Positions 1 through 7,697 of a DNA stretch of 64,000 bases are shown here, piece after piece (position 1 is the stretch's first letter; every line of letters begins with the position of its first letter). The notes beneath the pieces are model-generated. The model had not been told where the DNA came from, did not search any database, and saw nothing but the letters and a program-made list of their open reading frames with translations. The position numbers and the translations under genes were made by a program. Source of the stretch: Actinacidiphila epipremni (GTDB taxonomy: Bacteria; Actinomycetota; Actinomycetes; Streptomycetales; Streptomycetaceae). The stretch is from the NCBI RefSeq assembly GCF_012034175.1, contig NZ_JAATEJ010000027.1:1-64000 (forward strand). The letters are read 5' to 3'.

Positions 1-241
1 CTCCGCTCGCCTCGGCCAAATCGGCCGGCCGGTCGAAAGTCTGCGCTCATTCCGAAAAAACGCACGACGAGACGACAAAGACGACGGCACACGGCCGTCG
101 ACCGGTCGAATCGAGGTGGTCCTGCGGGATGGCTGTCCGGGGACCGACCGGAGTCGGCGCTCACGTCGGACAACCCGAAGAACTTTACGCACGTCCGCCG
201 GGCGTGTCAACACCCGGCGGTCGGGGCGGTCGGGTGGGGGG

Positions 242-802
242 TCAGTCGAGGTCCTCCAGGCGGCCTCCGGCGTCGGGCTGGCTGGTCTCGACGCGGCGGA
301 GGAGGCGGATGAGGATGTCGCCGAGGGTGGCGCGCTCGGGCGGGGAGAGGTCCTGGAGGAGGTCGTCCTCGAAGGCGGCGGCCATGCGCATGGTCTGGAG
401 CCACTTGTCGCGGCCGGCCTCGGTGAGCTCGACGATGACGCGGACGCGGTTGGCCTCGTCGCGTTCCCGGGTGACCAGGCCCTCGGCGACGAGGCGGTCG
501 ATGCGGTGGGTCATCGCGGCGGGGGTGAGGCCGAGGCGCTTGGCGAGGTCGCCGGGGCCGAGGCGGTACGGGCGGCCGATGACGACGAGGGCCTTGAGGA
601 CCTCCCACTCGGCGTTGCTGATGCCGAGGTCGACGAGCTGGCGGCCGTACGCGACGTTCATCCGGCGGTTGAGCCGGCCCAGTGCCGTCACGACCTTCTC
701 GACCTGGGGGTCGACCTCGGGGAATTCGCGCTGGTAGGCGGCGATCTGGGCGTCCAGGTCCAGTTCCTGCGGCGCACCGGCGGAGCCAGGGGCTGCGGTC
801 AT
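242..802 (-). CDS. MarR-family transcriptional regulator
   Basis: A 186-residue winged-helix DNA-binding protein. The central segment carries the MarR pattern: a helix ending in NAEWEVLKAL, then a recognition region LAKRLGLTPAAMTHRIDRL, then the wing EGLVTRERDEANRVRVIVELT. The length is slightly above the usual 140-170 because of an acidic N-terminal tail of about 35 residues. The ATG at 802 is divergent from the MFS exporter gene that begins at 926, leaving 123 bp for shared promoters. This is the classic layout of a MarR repressor controlling an adjacent efflux pump. That pairing is inference; the ligand cannot be read from the sequence. Confidence 0.9.
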   Translation of the reverse strand: MTAAPGSAGAPQELDLDAQIAAYQREFPEVDPQVEKVVTALGRLNRRMNVAYGRQLVDLGISNAEWEVLKALVVIGRPYRLGPGDLAKRLGLTPAAMTHRIDRLVAEGLVTRERDEANRVRVIVELTEAGRDKWLQTMRMAAAFEDDLLQDLSPPERATLGDILIRLLRRVETSQPDAGGRLEDLD

Positions 803-925
803 GATCCGAGTATGGCACGAAAGGGCTTTGCCCTAAAGCTCTTCGGCATGTACTCTTTAGCTTCGAACTTTACTCGTCAAGTCTTCGAAGCGAAGGCGTC
901 GGCCGGACCGCCGGGAGGGAGAGCC

Positions 926-2227
926 GTGAACACCACGATGGGCGCAGCGCTGCGCCGTATACAGCTGGGTAACGCCCTGAGTGCGTTCGGCAACGGCTTC
1001 ACCGTGCCCTACACGTTTGTGTACGTGTCGCAGGTGCGGGGGCTCGGGGCCGGGGTCGCGGGTGTGGTGCTGGCGACGTTCGCCGTCGCCGCGCTTTTCG
1101 TGCTGCCCTTCACCGGGCGGGCGATCGACCGGCGCGGGCCGGTGCCGGTGGCCGTGGCCGGCACGGTGCTGGCGGCGTCCGGGTCGCTGGGGCTCGGGCT
1201 GTCCGGGAGCGAGCCGGTGGTCGTGCTGGCGGCCGGGGCGCTGGGGGCGGGCATCTCGGTGGTGCAGCCGGCGCTGGCGACGATGATCGTGTGGTGCTCG
1301 ACCACGGCGACGCGCTCGCGGGCGTTCGCGACGCAGTTCTTCCTGGCGAACCTGGGGCTCGGCGTCGGGGGGCTGGTGGGCGGGCTGATCGTGGACACCG
1401 CGCACCCGTCGTCCTTCATCCGGCTCTTCGCGATCGAGGCGGCGATGTTCCTGGTGCTCGGGGCGGTGGTCGCGACGGTGCGGTTGCCGCGGGCGTCGCT
1501 GGCCGGTGAGACGGTGCCGGGGGCGTCGGCGGCCGGCTCCGCCGGCGGTGGGGGCTGGGGGCTGCTGGCGCGGAACCGGGCGATGGTGCTGTTGTGCGTG
1601 CTCGGGTTCGTGCTGTTCTTCGCGTGCTACGGGCAGTTCGAGTCGGGGCTTTCCGCTTTCGCGGTGAGCGTGACGCGGATATCGCCGGCGATGCTGGGGA
1701 TCGCGCTCGCGGCGAACACGGCGGCGATCGTGCTGGCGCAGTTCGTGGTGCTGCGGCTCGTGGAGCGGCGGCGGCGCAGCCGGGTGATCGCGGTGGTCGG
1801 GCTGGTGTGGGCGGTGGCGTGGCTGGTCGCCGGGGCGTCGGGGGTGGCGCATACGCATCACGCGGTCGCGGTGGTGGCGATCATCTCGACGTATGGGCTG
1901 TTCGGGCTCGGGGAGGCGATGCTGGCGCCGACGGTGTCGCCGCTGGTCGCCGATCTTGCGCCGGAGGGGATGGTGGGGCGGTACAACGCGGCGTTCGCGC
2001 TGGTGAAGCAGTTGGCGCTGGCGCTGGGCCCGGCGGTGGGGGGCCTCATCGCGGCGGCCCACGCGTGGGGCTCCTACGTCGCCCTGCTCGTGGCCTGCTC
2101 CCTTGCCGTCTCGGCCCTCGCCTTGCGCCTGGGCCGCGCACTTTCTGCTTCGCAGGACGCGCCGGCAAGGTCCCGCATCGTGACCTCCCACCCCACCCCG
2201 GACCCGACCCCGGTCCCGTCCCCCTGA
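926..2227 (+). CDS. MFS-family transporter (probable drug/metabolite exporter)
   Basis: A 433-residue integral membrane protein with about 12 hydrophobic segments and the MFS inter-helix motif after TM2 (FTGRAIDRRGPVPV, residues roughly 67-80). The reading frame is open far upstream, but the GTG at 926 is chosen. It follows a strong ribosome-binding site (gggaggga, 912-919) and gives a normal MFS N-terminus (MNTTMGAALRRIQ). The upstream open part overlaps the MarR gene antisense and is not coding. The gene is divergent from the MarR regulator and is followed by a strong terminator. Substrate unknown; an efflux role is inferred from the regulator pairing. Confidence 0.88.
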   Translation: MNTTMGAALRRIQLGNALSAFGNGFTVPYTFVYVSQVRGLGAGVAGVVLATFAVAALFVLPFTGRAIDRRGPVPVAVAGTVLAASGSLGLGLSGSEPVVVLAAGALGAGISVVQPALATMIVWCSTTATRSRAFATQFFLANLGLGVGGLVGGLIVDTAHPSSFIRLFAIEAAMFLVLGAVVATVRLPRASLAGETVPGASAAGSAGGGGWGLLARNRAMVLLCVLGFVLFFACYGQFESGLSAFAVSVTRISPAMLGIALAANTAAIVLAQFVVLRLVERRRRSRVIAVVGLVWAVAWLVAGASGVAHTHHAVAVVAIISTYGLFGLGEAMLAPTVSPLVADLAPEGMVGRYNAAFALVKQLALALGPAVGGLIAAAHAWGSYVALLVACSLAVSALALRLGRALSASQDAPARSRIVTSHPTPDPTPVPSP

Positions 2228-2240
2228 CGCAACGCCCGCG

Positions 2241-2283
2241 GCACCCCGCCCGCACGTCGCGGCTACGCCGCGGGGTGCTTTTT
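2241..2283 (+). terminator. Rho-independent terminator after the MFS gene
   Basis: A perfect 9-bp stem (gcaccccgc at 2241-2249 with gcggggtgc at 2270-2278) is followed at once by five T residues (2279-2283). It lies 13 bases beyond the MFS stop codon. Confidence 0.8.
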
Positions 2284-2370
2284 CAGGGGTGCGGGGCTGT
2301 GTTTGTTGTGCGGCTGCCGCCGCGTGAGCGCGCCCGGCGGGGGCCTGCGTCTGCGTCGGGCGTTGCTTTT

Positions 2371-2901
2371 CAGGGGCGCGGGGAACTGCGCGACCAACCA
2401 AGAACCGGCCTGCACATCGCCACCGACCCAAAGGGGCAGTTCGGACCGATCCGGACCACCGGCCGGTGGCCGGTTGCGCGCGCAGTTCCCCGCGCCCCTG
2501 GGTGGTGGCCGTCCCGCGCCAAGTGGGGCTCACCCCAGCGGAGCCGCGGCTCGCGCCGCCGGGCGCTTTTTCAGGGGCGCGGGGAACTGCGCGACAAACC
2601 AGGAACCGGCGTGCACGTCGCCACCGACCCAAAGGGGCAGTTCGGACCGATCCGGACCACCGGCCGGTGGCCGGTTGCGCGCGCAGTTCCCCGCGCCCCT
2701 GGTGGTCGGCGTCCCGCGCCAAGTGGGGCTCACCCCAGCGGAGCTGCGGCTTGCGCCGCCGGGCGCTTTTTCAGGGGCGCGGGGAACTGCGCGACCAGCC
2801 AGTGACCGGCCTGCACGTCGCCACCGACCCAAAGGGGCAGTTCGGTCCGATCCGGACCACCGGCCGGTGGTGGGCTGAGCGCGCAGTTCCCCGCGCCCCT
2901 G
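2371..2901. repeat. Three tandem ~200-bp intergenic repeat units with 22-bp inverted arms
   Basis: The 817-bp gap 2228-3044 holds no gene. It contains three near-identical units at 2371-2500, 2572-2701 and 2772-2901, each 130 bp, at a period of about 200 bp. Each unit starts with the arm caggggcgcggggaactgcg (plus cg) and ends with its exact reverse complement. The interior is conserved, including aaaggggcagttcgg and accggccggtgg. Linkers of about 70 bp end in a small GC hairpin plus TTTT. Single arms or pairs recur at 9902, 15842, 15966, 19270 and 19377, always beside gene 3' ends. The arm sequence is common in Streptomyces intergenic DNA (from memory). Frames open across it are artefacts of composition. 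Confidence 0.93.
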
Positions 2902-3044
2902 GATGTCACCGTCAAGGCGCAGACGCACCCCCCGGCGCGGATCGCGCCCGCGCGGCGGCAGCCGGACGGCGGGCGCAGCTCCGCGCACGTGGGTTGTCAC
3001 CCCGCGGCGTAGCCGCGAGTGCTGGGTGGGCTCGGCTCGGGCTC

Positions 3045-4820
3045 CTAGCTCGGGAGGGCGAATTCGCACCAGACGGATTTGCCGCCGTCCGGGGTGTGGC
3101 GGGAGCCCCAGGACGTGGCGATCGTGGCGATGATCGAGATGCCGCGGCCGGCCTCGTCGGCGGGGTCGGCGCGGCGGCGGCGCGGGAGGTGCTCGTCGGC
3201 GTCGGTGACCTCGATCACGAGCCGGCGGTCCGTGCGCCGAAGGCGCAACCGCATGGGTGGGGTGCCGTGCTTGAGGGAGTTGGCGACGAGCTCGCTCGCG
3301 GCGAGGACGCCGAGGTCGCGCAGTTCGACGGGGAAGCGCCAGGACGCCAGGACGCCGGTGGCGAACGCGCGGGCGCGGGGGGCCGCCTCGATGCCGCCGA
3401 GGAGGTCGAGGGAGGCGTTGCGGAAGACCTCGCCGTCGGGGTGGCCGGTGTGGTCGGGGTATTGCATGACGAGGACGGCGACGTCGTCGTCGTGCTGGCC
3501 GGTGACGCCGAGGGCGCGCATGAGGCGGTCGCACACGACCTGCGGGGACCCGGTGGCGCCGGCGAGGGCGCGCATGAGGGTGGTGACGCCGTCCTCGATG
3601 TCCTCGCCGCGGCGTTCGATGAGGCCGTCGGTGTAGAGGACGGCGGTGCAGCCGGGGCCGAAGGGGACGGACGCGGAGACGTGGGGCCAGCCGCCGGTGC
3701 CGAGCGGTGGGCCGGTGGGTTCCTCCGTGCGGGTGACGGTGCCGTCGGGGTCGCGGATGAGCAGGGGCAGGTGGCCGGCGCTGGCATAGGCGAGGCGGCC
3801 CTCGCCGGGGTCGTGGACGGCGTAGACGCAGGTGGCGATCTGGGTCGCGTCGATCTCCGCGGCGAGTCCGTCGAGGAGCTGGATGATCTCGTGCGGGGGC
3901 AGGTCGAGCCGGGCGTAGGCGCGTACCGCCGTGCGCAGCTGGCCCATGACGGCGGCGGCGCGCACCCCGCGGCCCATGACGTCGCCGATGACGAGGGCGG
4001 TGCGGCCGGCGCCGAGGGTGATGACGTCGTACCAGTCGCCGCCGACCGCGGCGTCGGTGCCGCCGGGCTGGTAGGTGGCGGCCAGCCGCAGGTCGTCGGG
4101 CTGTTCGAGCTGCTCGGGCAGCAGGCTGCGCTGGAGGGTGACGGCGGTCTCGTGGATGCGGCGTTCGCTTTCCCTGAGCCGTTCGGCTGACTGGACCTGG
4201 TCGGTGACGTCGGCGGCGAAGACCAGGACGCCGCGGCGTTCGGGGTCGGGGTCGTCGGCCCGGACGGGCGTACAGGTGAAGGTGAAGTAGCCCTGACGGG
4301 TGACGGCGGCGGTGTCGGCCCGGGTGACCTTGCGGGCTTTGACGGTGCGCGGCCGGCCGCTGCGGTGGACCTGGTCCATGAGCGGAAGCAAACCGAGGTC
4401 GGCGAGTTCGGGCAGGGCGTCGCGGGCGGGGGTGCCGGTGGTGCGGGGGCCGAAGACGTCGGCGTAGGCGTCGTTGACGAAGTCGACGCGGTGGGCGGGG
4501 CCGTGGGTGACGGCGATGAGCGCGGGCAGCCGGCTGAGGACCGCGGCGACGGCGGAGTGGGTGTCGCCGAGGGCGGAGAGTGCCTGGTCCTGGAGGGTGG
4601 CGGCCGTGCCGAGGCCGGGCGGTTCTGCGGGGTCGGCGCCGGGGGCGCTCGCGGTGTCCTCGCCGGTGCTCGCGCCGGTCGGGGCTTTCGCGCCGGCGGC
4701 CGGTGCGGCGGTGCCGGTGGCTGTGCCGGTGGCGGCGTCGTCGGTCTTGCCGCGGGCCGCCGGGACGGCTCCGCGTCGCTGTGTTCCGGGGAGCCGGGCG
4801 CTCCAACGCGTGAGGTTCAA
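3045..4820 (-). CDS. PAS-PP2C (SpoIIE-type) phosphatase with C-terminal HATPase/anti-sigma kinase domain
   Basis: A 591-residue multidomain regulator. After a variable N-terminus (1-75) comes a PAS-like sensor (about 80-200, including VDFVNDAYADVFGPR) and a PP2C/SpoIIE phosphatase core (about 230-450) with metal-ligand motifs VGGDWYDV, IGDVMGRG and YTDGLIERRGEDIEDG. The C-terminus is a GHKL ATPase of the RsbW/SpoIIAB type (N-box ELVANSLKHG, about 465-591). Such proteins act on STAS anti-anti-sigma factors of the BldG/RsbV type; a link to BldG at 29294 is only a possibility. The TTG at 4820, behind gaggaatcgg, is the best start visible. The signal sensed is unknown. Confidence 0.9.
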   Translation of the reverse strand: MNLTRWSARLPGTQRRGAVPAARGKTDDAATGTATGTAAPAAGAKAPTGASTGEDTASAPGADPAEPPGLGTAATLQDQALSALGDTHSAVAAVLSRLPALIAVTHGPAHRVDFVNDAYADVFGPRTTGTPARDALPELADLGLLPLMDQVHRSGRPRTVKARKVTRADTAAVTRQGYFTFTCTPVRADDPDPERRGVLVFAADVTDQVQSAERLRESERRIHETAVTLQRSLLPEQLEQPDDLRLAATYQPGGTDAAVGGDWYDVITLGAGRTALVIGDVMGRGVRAAAVMGQLRTAVRAYARLDLPPHEIIQLLDGLAAEIDATQIATCVYAVHDPGEGRLAYASAGHLPLLIRDPDGTVTRTEEPTGPPLGTGGWPHVSASVPFGPGCTAVLYTDGLIERRGEDIEDGVTTLMRALAGATGSPQVVCDRLMRALGVTGQHDDDVAVLVMQYPDHTGHPDGEVFRNASLDLLGGIEAAPRARAFATGVLASWRFPVELRDLGVLAASELVANSLKHGTPPMRLRLRRTDRRLVIEVTDADEHLPRRRRADPADEAGRGISIIATIATSWGSRHTPDGGKSVWCEFALPS

Positions 4821-4949
4821 ACGTCCGATTCCTCGTATTTGTCACTCTTTGCAGGTGCTGCCGCACGGGTGGTCACCCGTCCAGTGTGGCCGACCGGGGG
4901 CCGAGGGGGGAATCGCGGCGGCGGCCCCGGCGGGGCGCGGCGCGGGCGT

Positions 4950-6332
4950 TCAGCGGCGCGGCGGGTCGGTGTCGCCGTCGGCGCCCGCGGCCTGTTCGAA
5001 TTCGGCGCGCGGATGCTCCAGGGAGCCGAGCGAGACGATCTCCCGCTTGAAGAGGCCGGACAGGATCCACTCGGCGAGCACCTTGGACTTGCGGTTGACG
5101 GTGGGCATCCGGCTGAGGTGGTAGACGCGGTGGACGAGCCACGCCGGGTAGCCGGTGAGCCGGCGGCCGTAGAGCAGTGCGACGCCTTCGTGCAGGCCGA
5201 GGGAGGCGACGGAGCCGGCGTATGTGTGGCGGTATTCGGTGAGCGGTTCGCCGCGCAGCTGGTGGGCGATGTTGCCGGCGAGCACCTTGGCCTGGCGTAC
5301 GGCGTGCTGGGCGTTGGGGGCGCACAGGGTGCCGGGCGTGTCGGCGGTGAGGTCGGGGACGGCCGCGGCGTCGCCGGCGGTCCAGGCGTCGGGGACGCCG
5401 GTGATGCGCAGGGTGGCGTCGGCGGCGAGCCGGCCGCGGGCGCCCAGCGGCAGTCCGGTGGCAGCCAGCAGCGGCGCGGGCTTGACGCCGGCGGTCCACA
5501 CGACGGTGCGGGTGGGCAGCCGGGAGCCGTCGGACAGGGCCGCGACGCGGTGCTCGCAGGACTCCAGGCGGGTGTCGAGCCGGATGTCGATGTTGCGGCC
5601 CCGCAACTCCCGTACGGCGTACCGCCCGAGCTGTTCGCCGACCTCGGGGAGGATCCGCCCGGTCGCCTCGACGAGCACCCATTTCATGTCCTCGGGGCGG
5701 ACGTTGTGGTAGTAGCGCAGGGCGTATCTGGCCATGTTCTCCAGCTCGCCGAGCGCTTCGACGCCCGCGTAGCCGCCGCCGACGAAGACGAAGGTGAGGG
5801 CGGCCTCGCGGACGTCGGCGTCGCGGGTGGAGGAGGCGATGTCGAGCTGTTCGAGGACGTGGTTGCGCAGGCCGATGGCCTCCTCGACGGTCTTGAAGCC
5901 GATGCCGTGCTCGGCCAGGCCGGGCACGGGCAGGATGCGGGAGACCGAGCCGGGGGCGAGGACGAGCTGGTCGTAGCGGATCTCGGTGGCGCCGCCGCCC
6001 TCCTCCTCGGTGGCCGGGGTGACGACCTCGGCGACGCGCTTGTCGTGGTCGATCGCGCGCACCTCGCCGACCACGATCCGGCAGCGGTCCAGGACCCGGC
6101 GCAGGGGGACGACGACATGGCGCGGGGAGATCGACCCGGCGGCGGCCTCGGGCAGGAACGGCTGGTAGGTCATGTACGGCTGGGGCTCGACGACCACGAC
6201 CTCGGCCTCGCCGCGGTCGAGCCGCAGCTTTCGCTGCAGCTGCAATGCCGTGTACATGCCGACGTATCCACCGCCGACCACGAGAATGCGCGGTGTGCTT
6301 GCCTTGGCCAGGGCCGCCGACTCCGTCGTCAT
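4950..6332 (-). CDS. ndh: Type II NADH dehydrogenase (NDH-2)
   Basis: A 460-residue flavoprotein that oxidises NADH and reduces quinone at the inner face of the membrane without proton pumping. It has an N-terminal FAD dinucleotide fold (ILVVGGGYVGMYTA, residues about 15-28) and a second GxGxxG NADH site (TFVFVGGGYAGVEALGEL, about 183-200). The FAD-contact segment VWTAGVKPAPLL and a C-terminal amphipathic tail are also present. Length is typical of NDH-2. The frame is open further upstream to 6512, but the ATG at 6332 (MTTESAALAK) leaves a normal N-terminus; the upstream residues resemble no family member. Only a short-spaced GGAG precedes it, so the exact start is moderately certain. Confidence 0.88.
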   Translation of the reverse strand: MTTESAALAKASTPRILVVGGGYVGMYTALQLQRKLRLDRGEAEVVVVEPQPYMTYQPFLPEAAAGSISPRHVVVPLRRVLDRCRIVVGEVRAIDHDKRVAEVVTPATEEEGGGATEIRYDQLVLAPGSVSRILPVPGLAEHGIGFKTVEEAIGLRNHVLEQLDIASSTRDADVREAALTFVFVGGGYAGVEALGELENMARYALRYYHNVRPEDMKWVLVEATGRILPEVGEQLGRYAVRELRGRNIDIRLDTRLESCEHRVAALSDGSRLPTRTVVWTAGVKPAPLLAATGLPLGARGRLAADATLRITGVPDAWTAGDAAAVPDLTADTPGTLCAPNAQHAVRQAKVLAGNIAHQLRGEPLTEYRHTYAGSVASLGLHEGVALLYGRRLTGYPAWLVHRVYHLSRMPTVNRKSKVLAEWILSGLFKREIVSLGSLEHPRAEFEQAAGADGDTDPPRR

Positions 6333-6361
6333 TGCTCCATGACGCAATGGGTGGACGCCGT

Positions 6362-6370
6362 TTGTCCACA
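6362..6370. promoter_or_regulatory. DnaA-box match TTGTCCACA upstream of ndh
   Basis: A perfect copy of the Streptomyces-preferred DnaA box lies 30 bp upstream of the ndh start. A single 9-mer can occur by chance; it is recorded because a pair of such boxes occurs at 40053-40079. Confidence 0.4.
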
Positions 6371-6525
6371 GGGCGGACGGCCCGATTCGGCGGAATCCGC
6401 GTCGGCGCAGGCCGCGGGCCGGCGGGCGCATCGGGTGATCAGCGGGCAAACGCCGCAGAGGCGGGAAGCCGCCACCCGGCCCTGCGGCGCGATCTCCCGC
6501 CCCAGGGATCACACCCCCTTCATTC

Positions 6526-6555
6526 TTGACGCGCCCTCAACTATGTTCGTATCTC
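6526..6555 (+). promoter_or_regulatory. Candidate promoter of the TetR-family gene
   Basis: TTGACG (6526-6531) and TATCTC (6550-6555), separated by 18 bp, resemble a vegetative sigma promoter. They stand in an unusually AT-rich stretch 90 bp before the TetR gene. A small stem (gtctcc/ggagac, 6602-6617) sits in the leader between promoter and ribosome-binding site. Confidence 0.5.
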
Positions 6556-6642
6556 GTAGTAGTGCGCGGAGACGCGCATGCGTGATCTTTAAGGGTGGGG
6601 AGTCTCCGGGGGGAGACATTCAATTCGCCGGGGGATACACAT

Positions 6643-7467
6643 ATGCACATTCGGGACACGACATGGACGCCTGCCGCAGCTCCGGAGGGGGGCACGGGCC
6701 GGGCGGCACCCCTGCGGGTGGACGCCCAGCGCAATCTGGAGCATGTGCTCCGCGCCGCCCGTGAGGTCTTCGGGGAGCTGGGCTACGGCGCGCCCATGGA
6801 GGACGTCGCCCGCCGCGCGCGCGTCGGCGTGGGGACGGTCTACCGCCGCTTTCCCAGCAAGGACGTACTGGTCAGAAGGATCGCCGAGGAGGAGACGGCA
6901 CGGCTGACCGAGCAGGCGCGCACCGCGCTCGGCCAAGAGAACGAGGCGTGGTCGGCGCTGGCCCGCTTCCTGCGCACCTCCGTCGCCTCCGGCGCCGGCC
7001 GGCTGCTGCCCCCGCAGGTGCTGCGGGTCCAGCGCACATCGGACGGCCAGGACGCCGAGCCGCAGGGCGGTGACGCGGCGCGGGTGCCGCAGCAGCGCGC
7101 CAGGTTCGGCGAGGACGCGGGGGTCGGGGCGGGGGCGGGCGCCCGTCCGGGCCCGCGCGACCACGCCGGGCGCGACGAGGTGGCGCCGGCCGCCCCGGCC
7201 GTGCCCGCCGGGCGGCCGGGCGCGGCCGAGGAGCAGGACGGGATACGCACCCTGCTCGACGTCGTGGGCCAGCTCGTGGAGCGGGCCCGGACGGCCGGTG
7301 AGCTGCGGGCGGACGTGTCGGTGGCGGATGTGCTGCTGGTCATCGCGACCGCCGCGCCCTCGCTGCCGGACGCCGCCCAGCAGGCGGCGGCGTCGGCGCG
7401 GCTGCTGGACATCCTGCTGGAGGGCCTGCGCTCCCGGCCCTCGGAGCGGCCGGCCGCGCACGAGTAG
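6643..7467 (+). CDS. TetR-family transcriptional regulator
   Basis: A 274-residue regulator with a canonical TetR helix-turn-helix at about residues 30-75 (VLRAAREVFGELGY, then MEDVARRARVGVGTVYRRF). The helical C-terminus (LLDVVGQLVERARTAGEL) is that of Streptomyces TetR proteins. The ATG at 6643 is used because it follows gccggggga with proper spacing; an earlier in-frame start at 6595 lacks this. The protein is longer than the usual 190-220 residues because of a Gly/Ala/Arg/Pro-rich, probably disordered stretch of about 70 residues (about 130-200) in the ligand domain. It is divergent from ndh; target and effector are unknown. Confidence 0.87.
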   Translation: MHIRDTTWTPAAAPEGGTGRAAPLRVDAQRNLEHVLRAAREVFGELGYGAPMEDVARRARVGVGTVYRRFPSKDVLVRRIAEEETARLTEQARTALGQENEAWSALARFLRTSVASGAGRLLPPQVLRVQRTSDGQDAEPQGGDAARVPQQRARFGEDAGVGAGAGARPGPRDHAGRDEVAPAAPAVPAGRPGAAEEQDGIRTLLDVVGQLVERARTAGELRADVSVADVLLVIATAAPSLPDAAQQAAASARLLDILLEGLRSRPSERPAAHE

Positions 7468-7494
7468 CGCGCACGCCGTAGCTGCCGCCCGGTC

Positions 7495-7531
7495 GCGGGC
7501 CGGTCCTCCCGGGGCCGGCCCGCGGCTTTTT
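7495..7531 (+). terminator. Rho-independent terminator after the TetR gene
   Basis: Stem gcgggccgg (7495-7503) with ccggcccgc (7515-7523), followed by ggc and five T residues (7527-7531). Confidence 0.75.
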
Positions 7532-7697
7532 CCGGCGCGCGGCCTTTCGGGCGCACGGCTTTCCCCCGCGCGTCCCCGCACGCGGCGTTCACCCGGACGG
7601 CGGAACGCGGCGGAACCGTGGACGATCCGGCCACGGACGGGTGGTTCCTTCCCGATGCCGGGCCCCTGAGGGGTCGCGCTGTGCCAGTCTTGGGCGC

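Noticed and set aside
116-925. Long N-terminal extension of the MFS frame
   Set aside because: It runs antisense through the MarR gene, has no membrane or family features, and a good ribosome-binding site precedes the GTG at 926.
857-2722. 621-codon minus-strand frame opposite the MFS gene
   Set aside because: Arg/His/Pro-rich shadow translation of a GC-rich gene that also runs through the repeat array; no family resemblance.
2303-2915. Open frames across the tandem repeats
   Set aside because: Translations simply repeat the DNA unit (RGAGNCATNQEPA theme); no start with a ribosome-binding site, no family.
6333-6512. Upstream in-frame extension of ndh
   Set aside because: Adds a Pro/Arg-rich segment foreign to NDH-2 enzymes and crosses the promoter region of the TetR gene.
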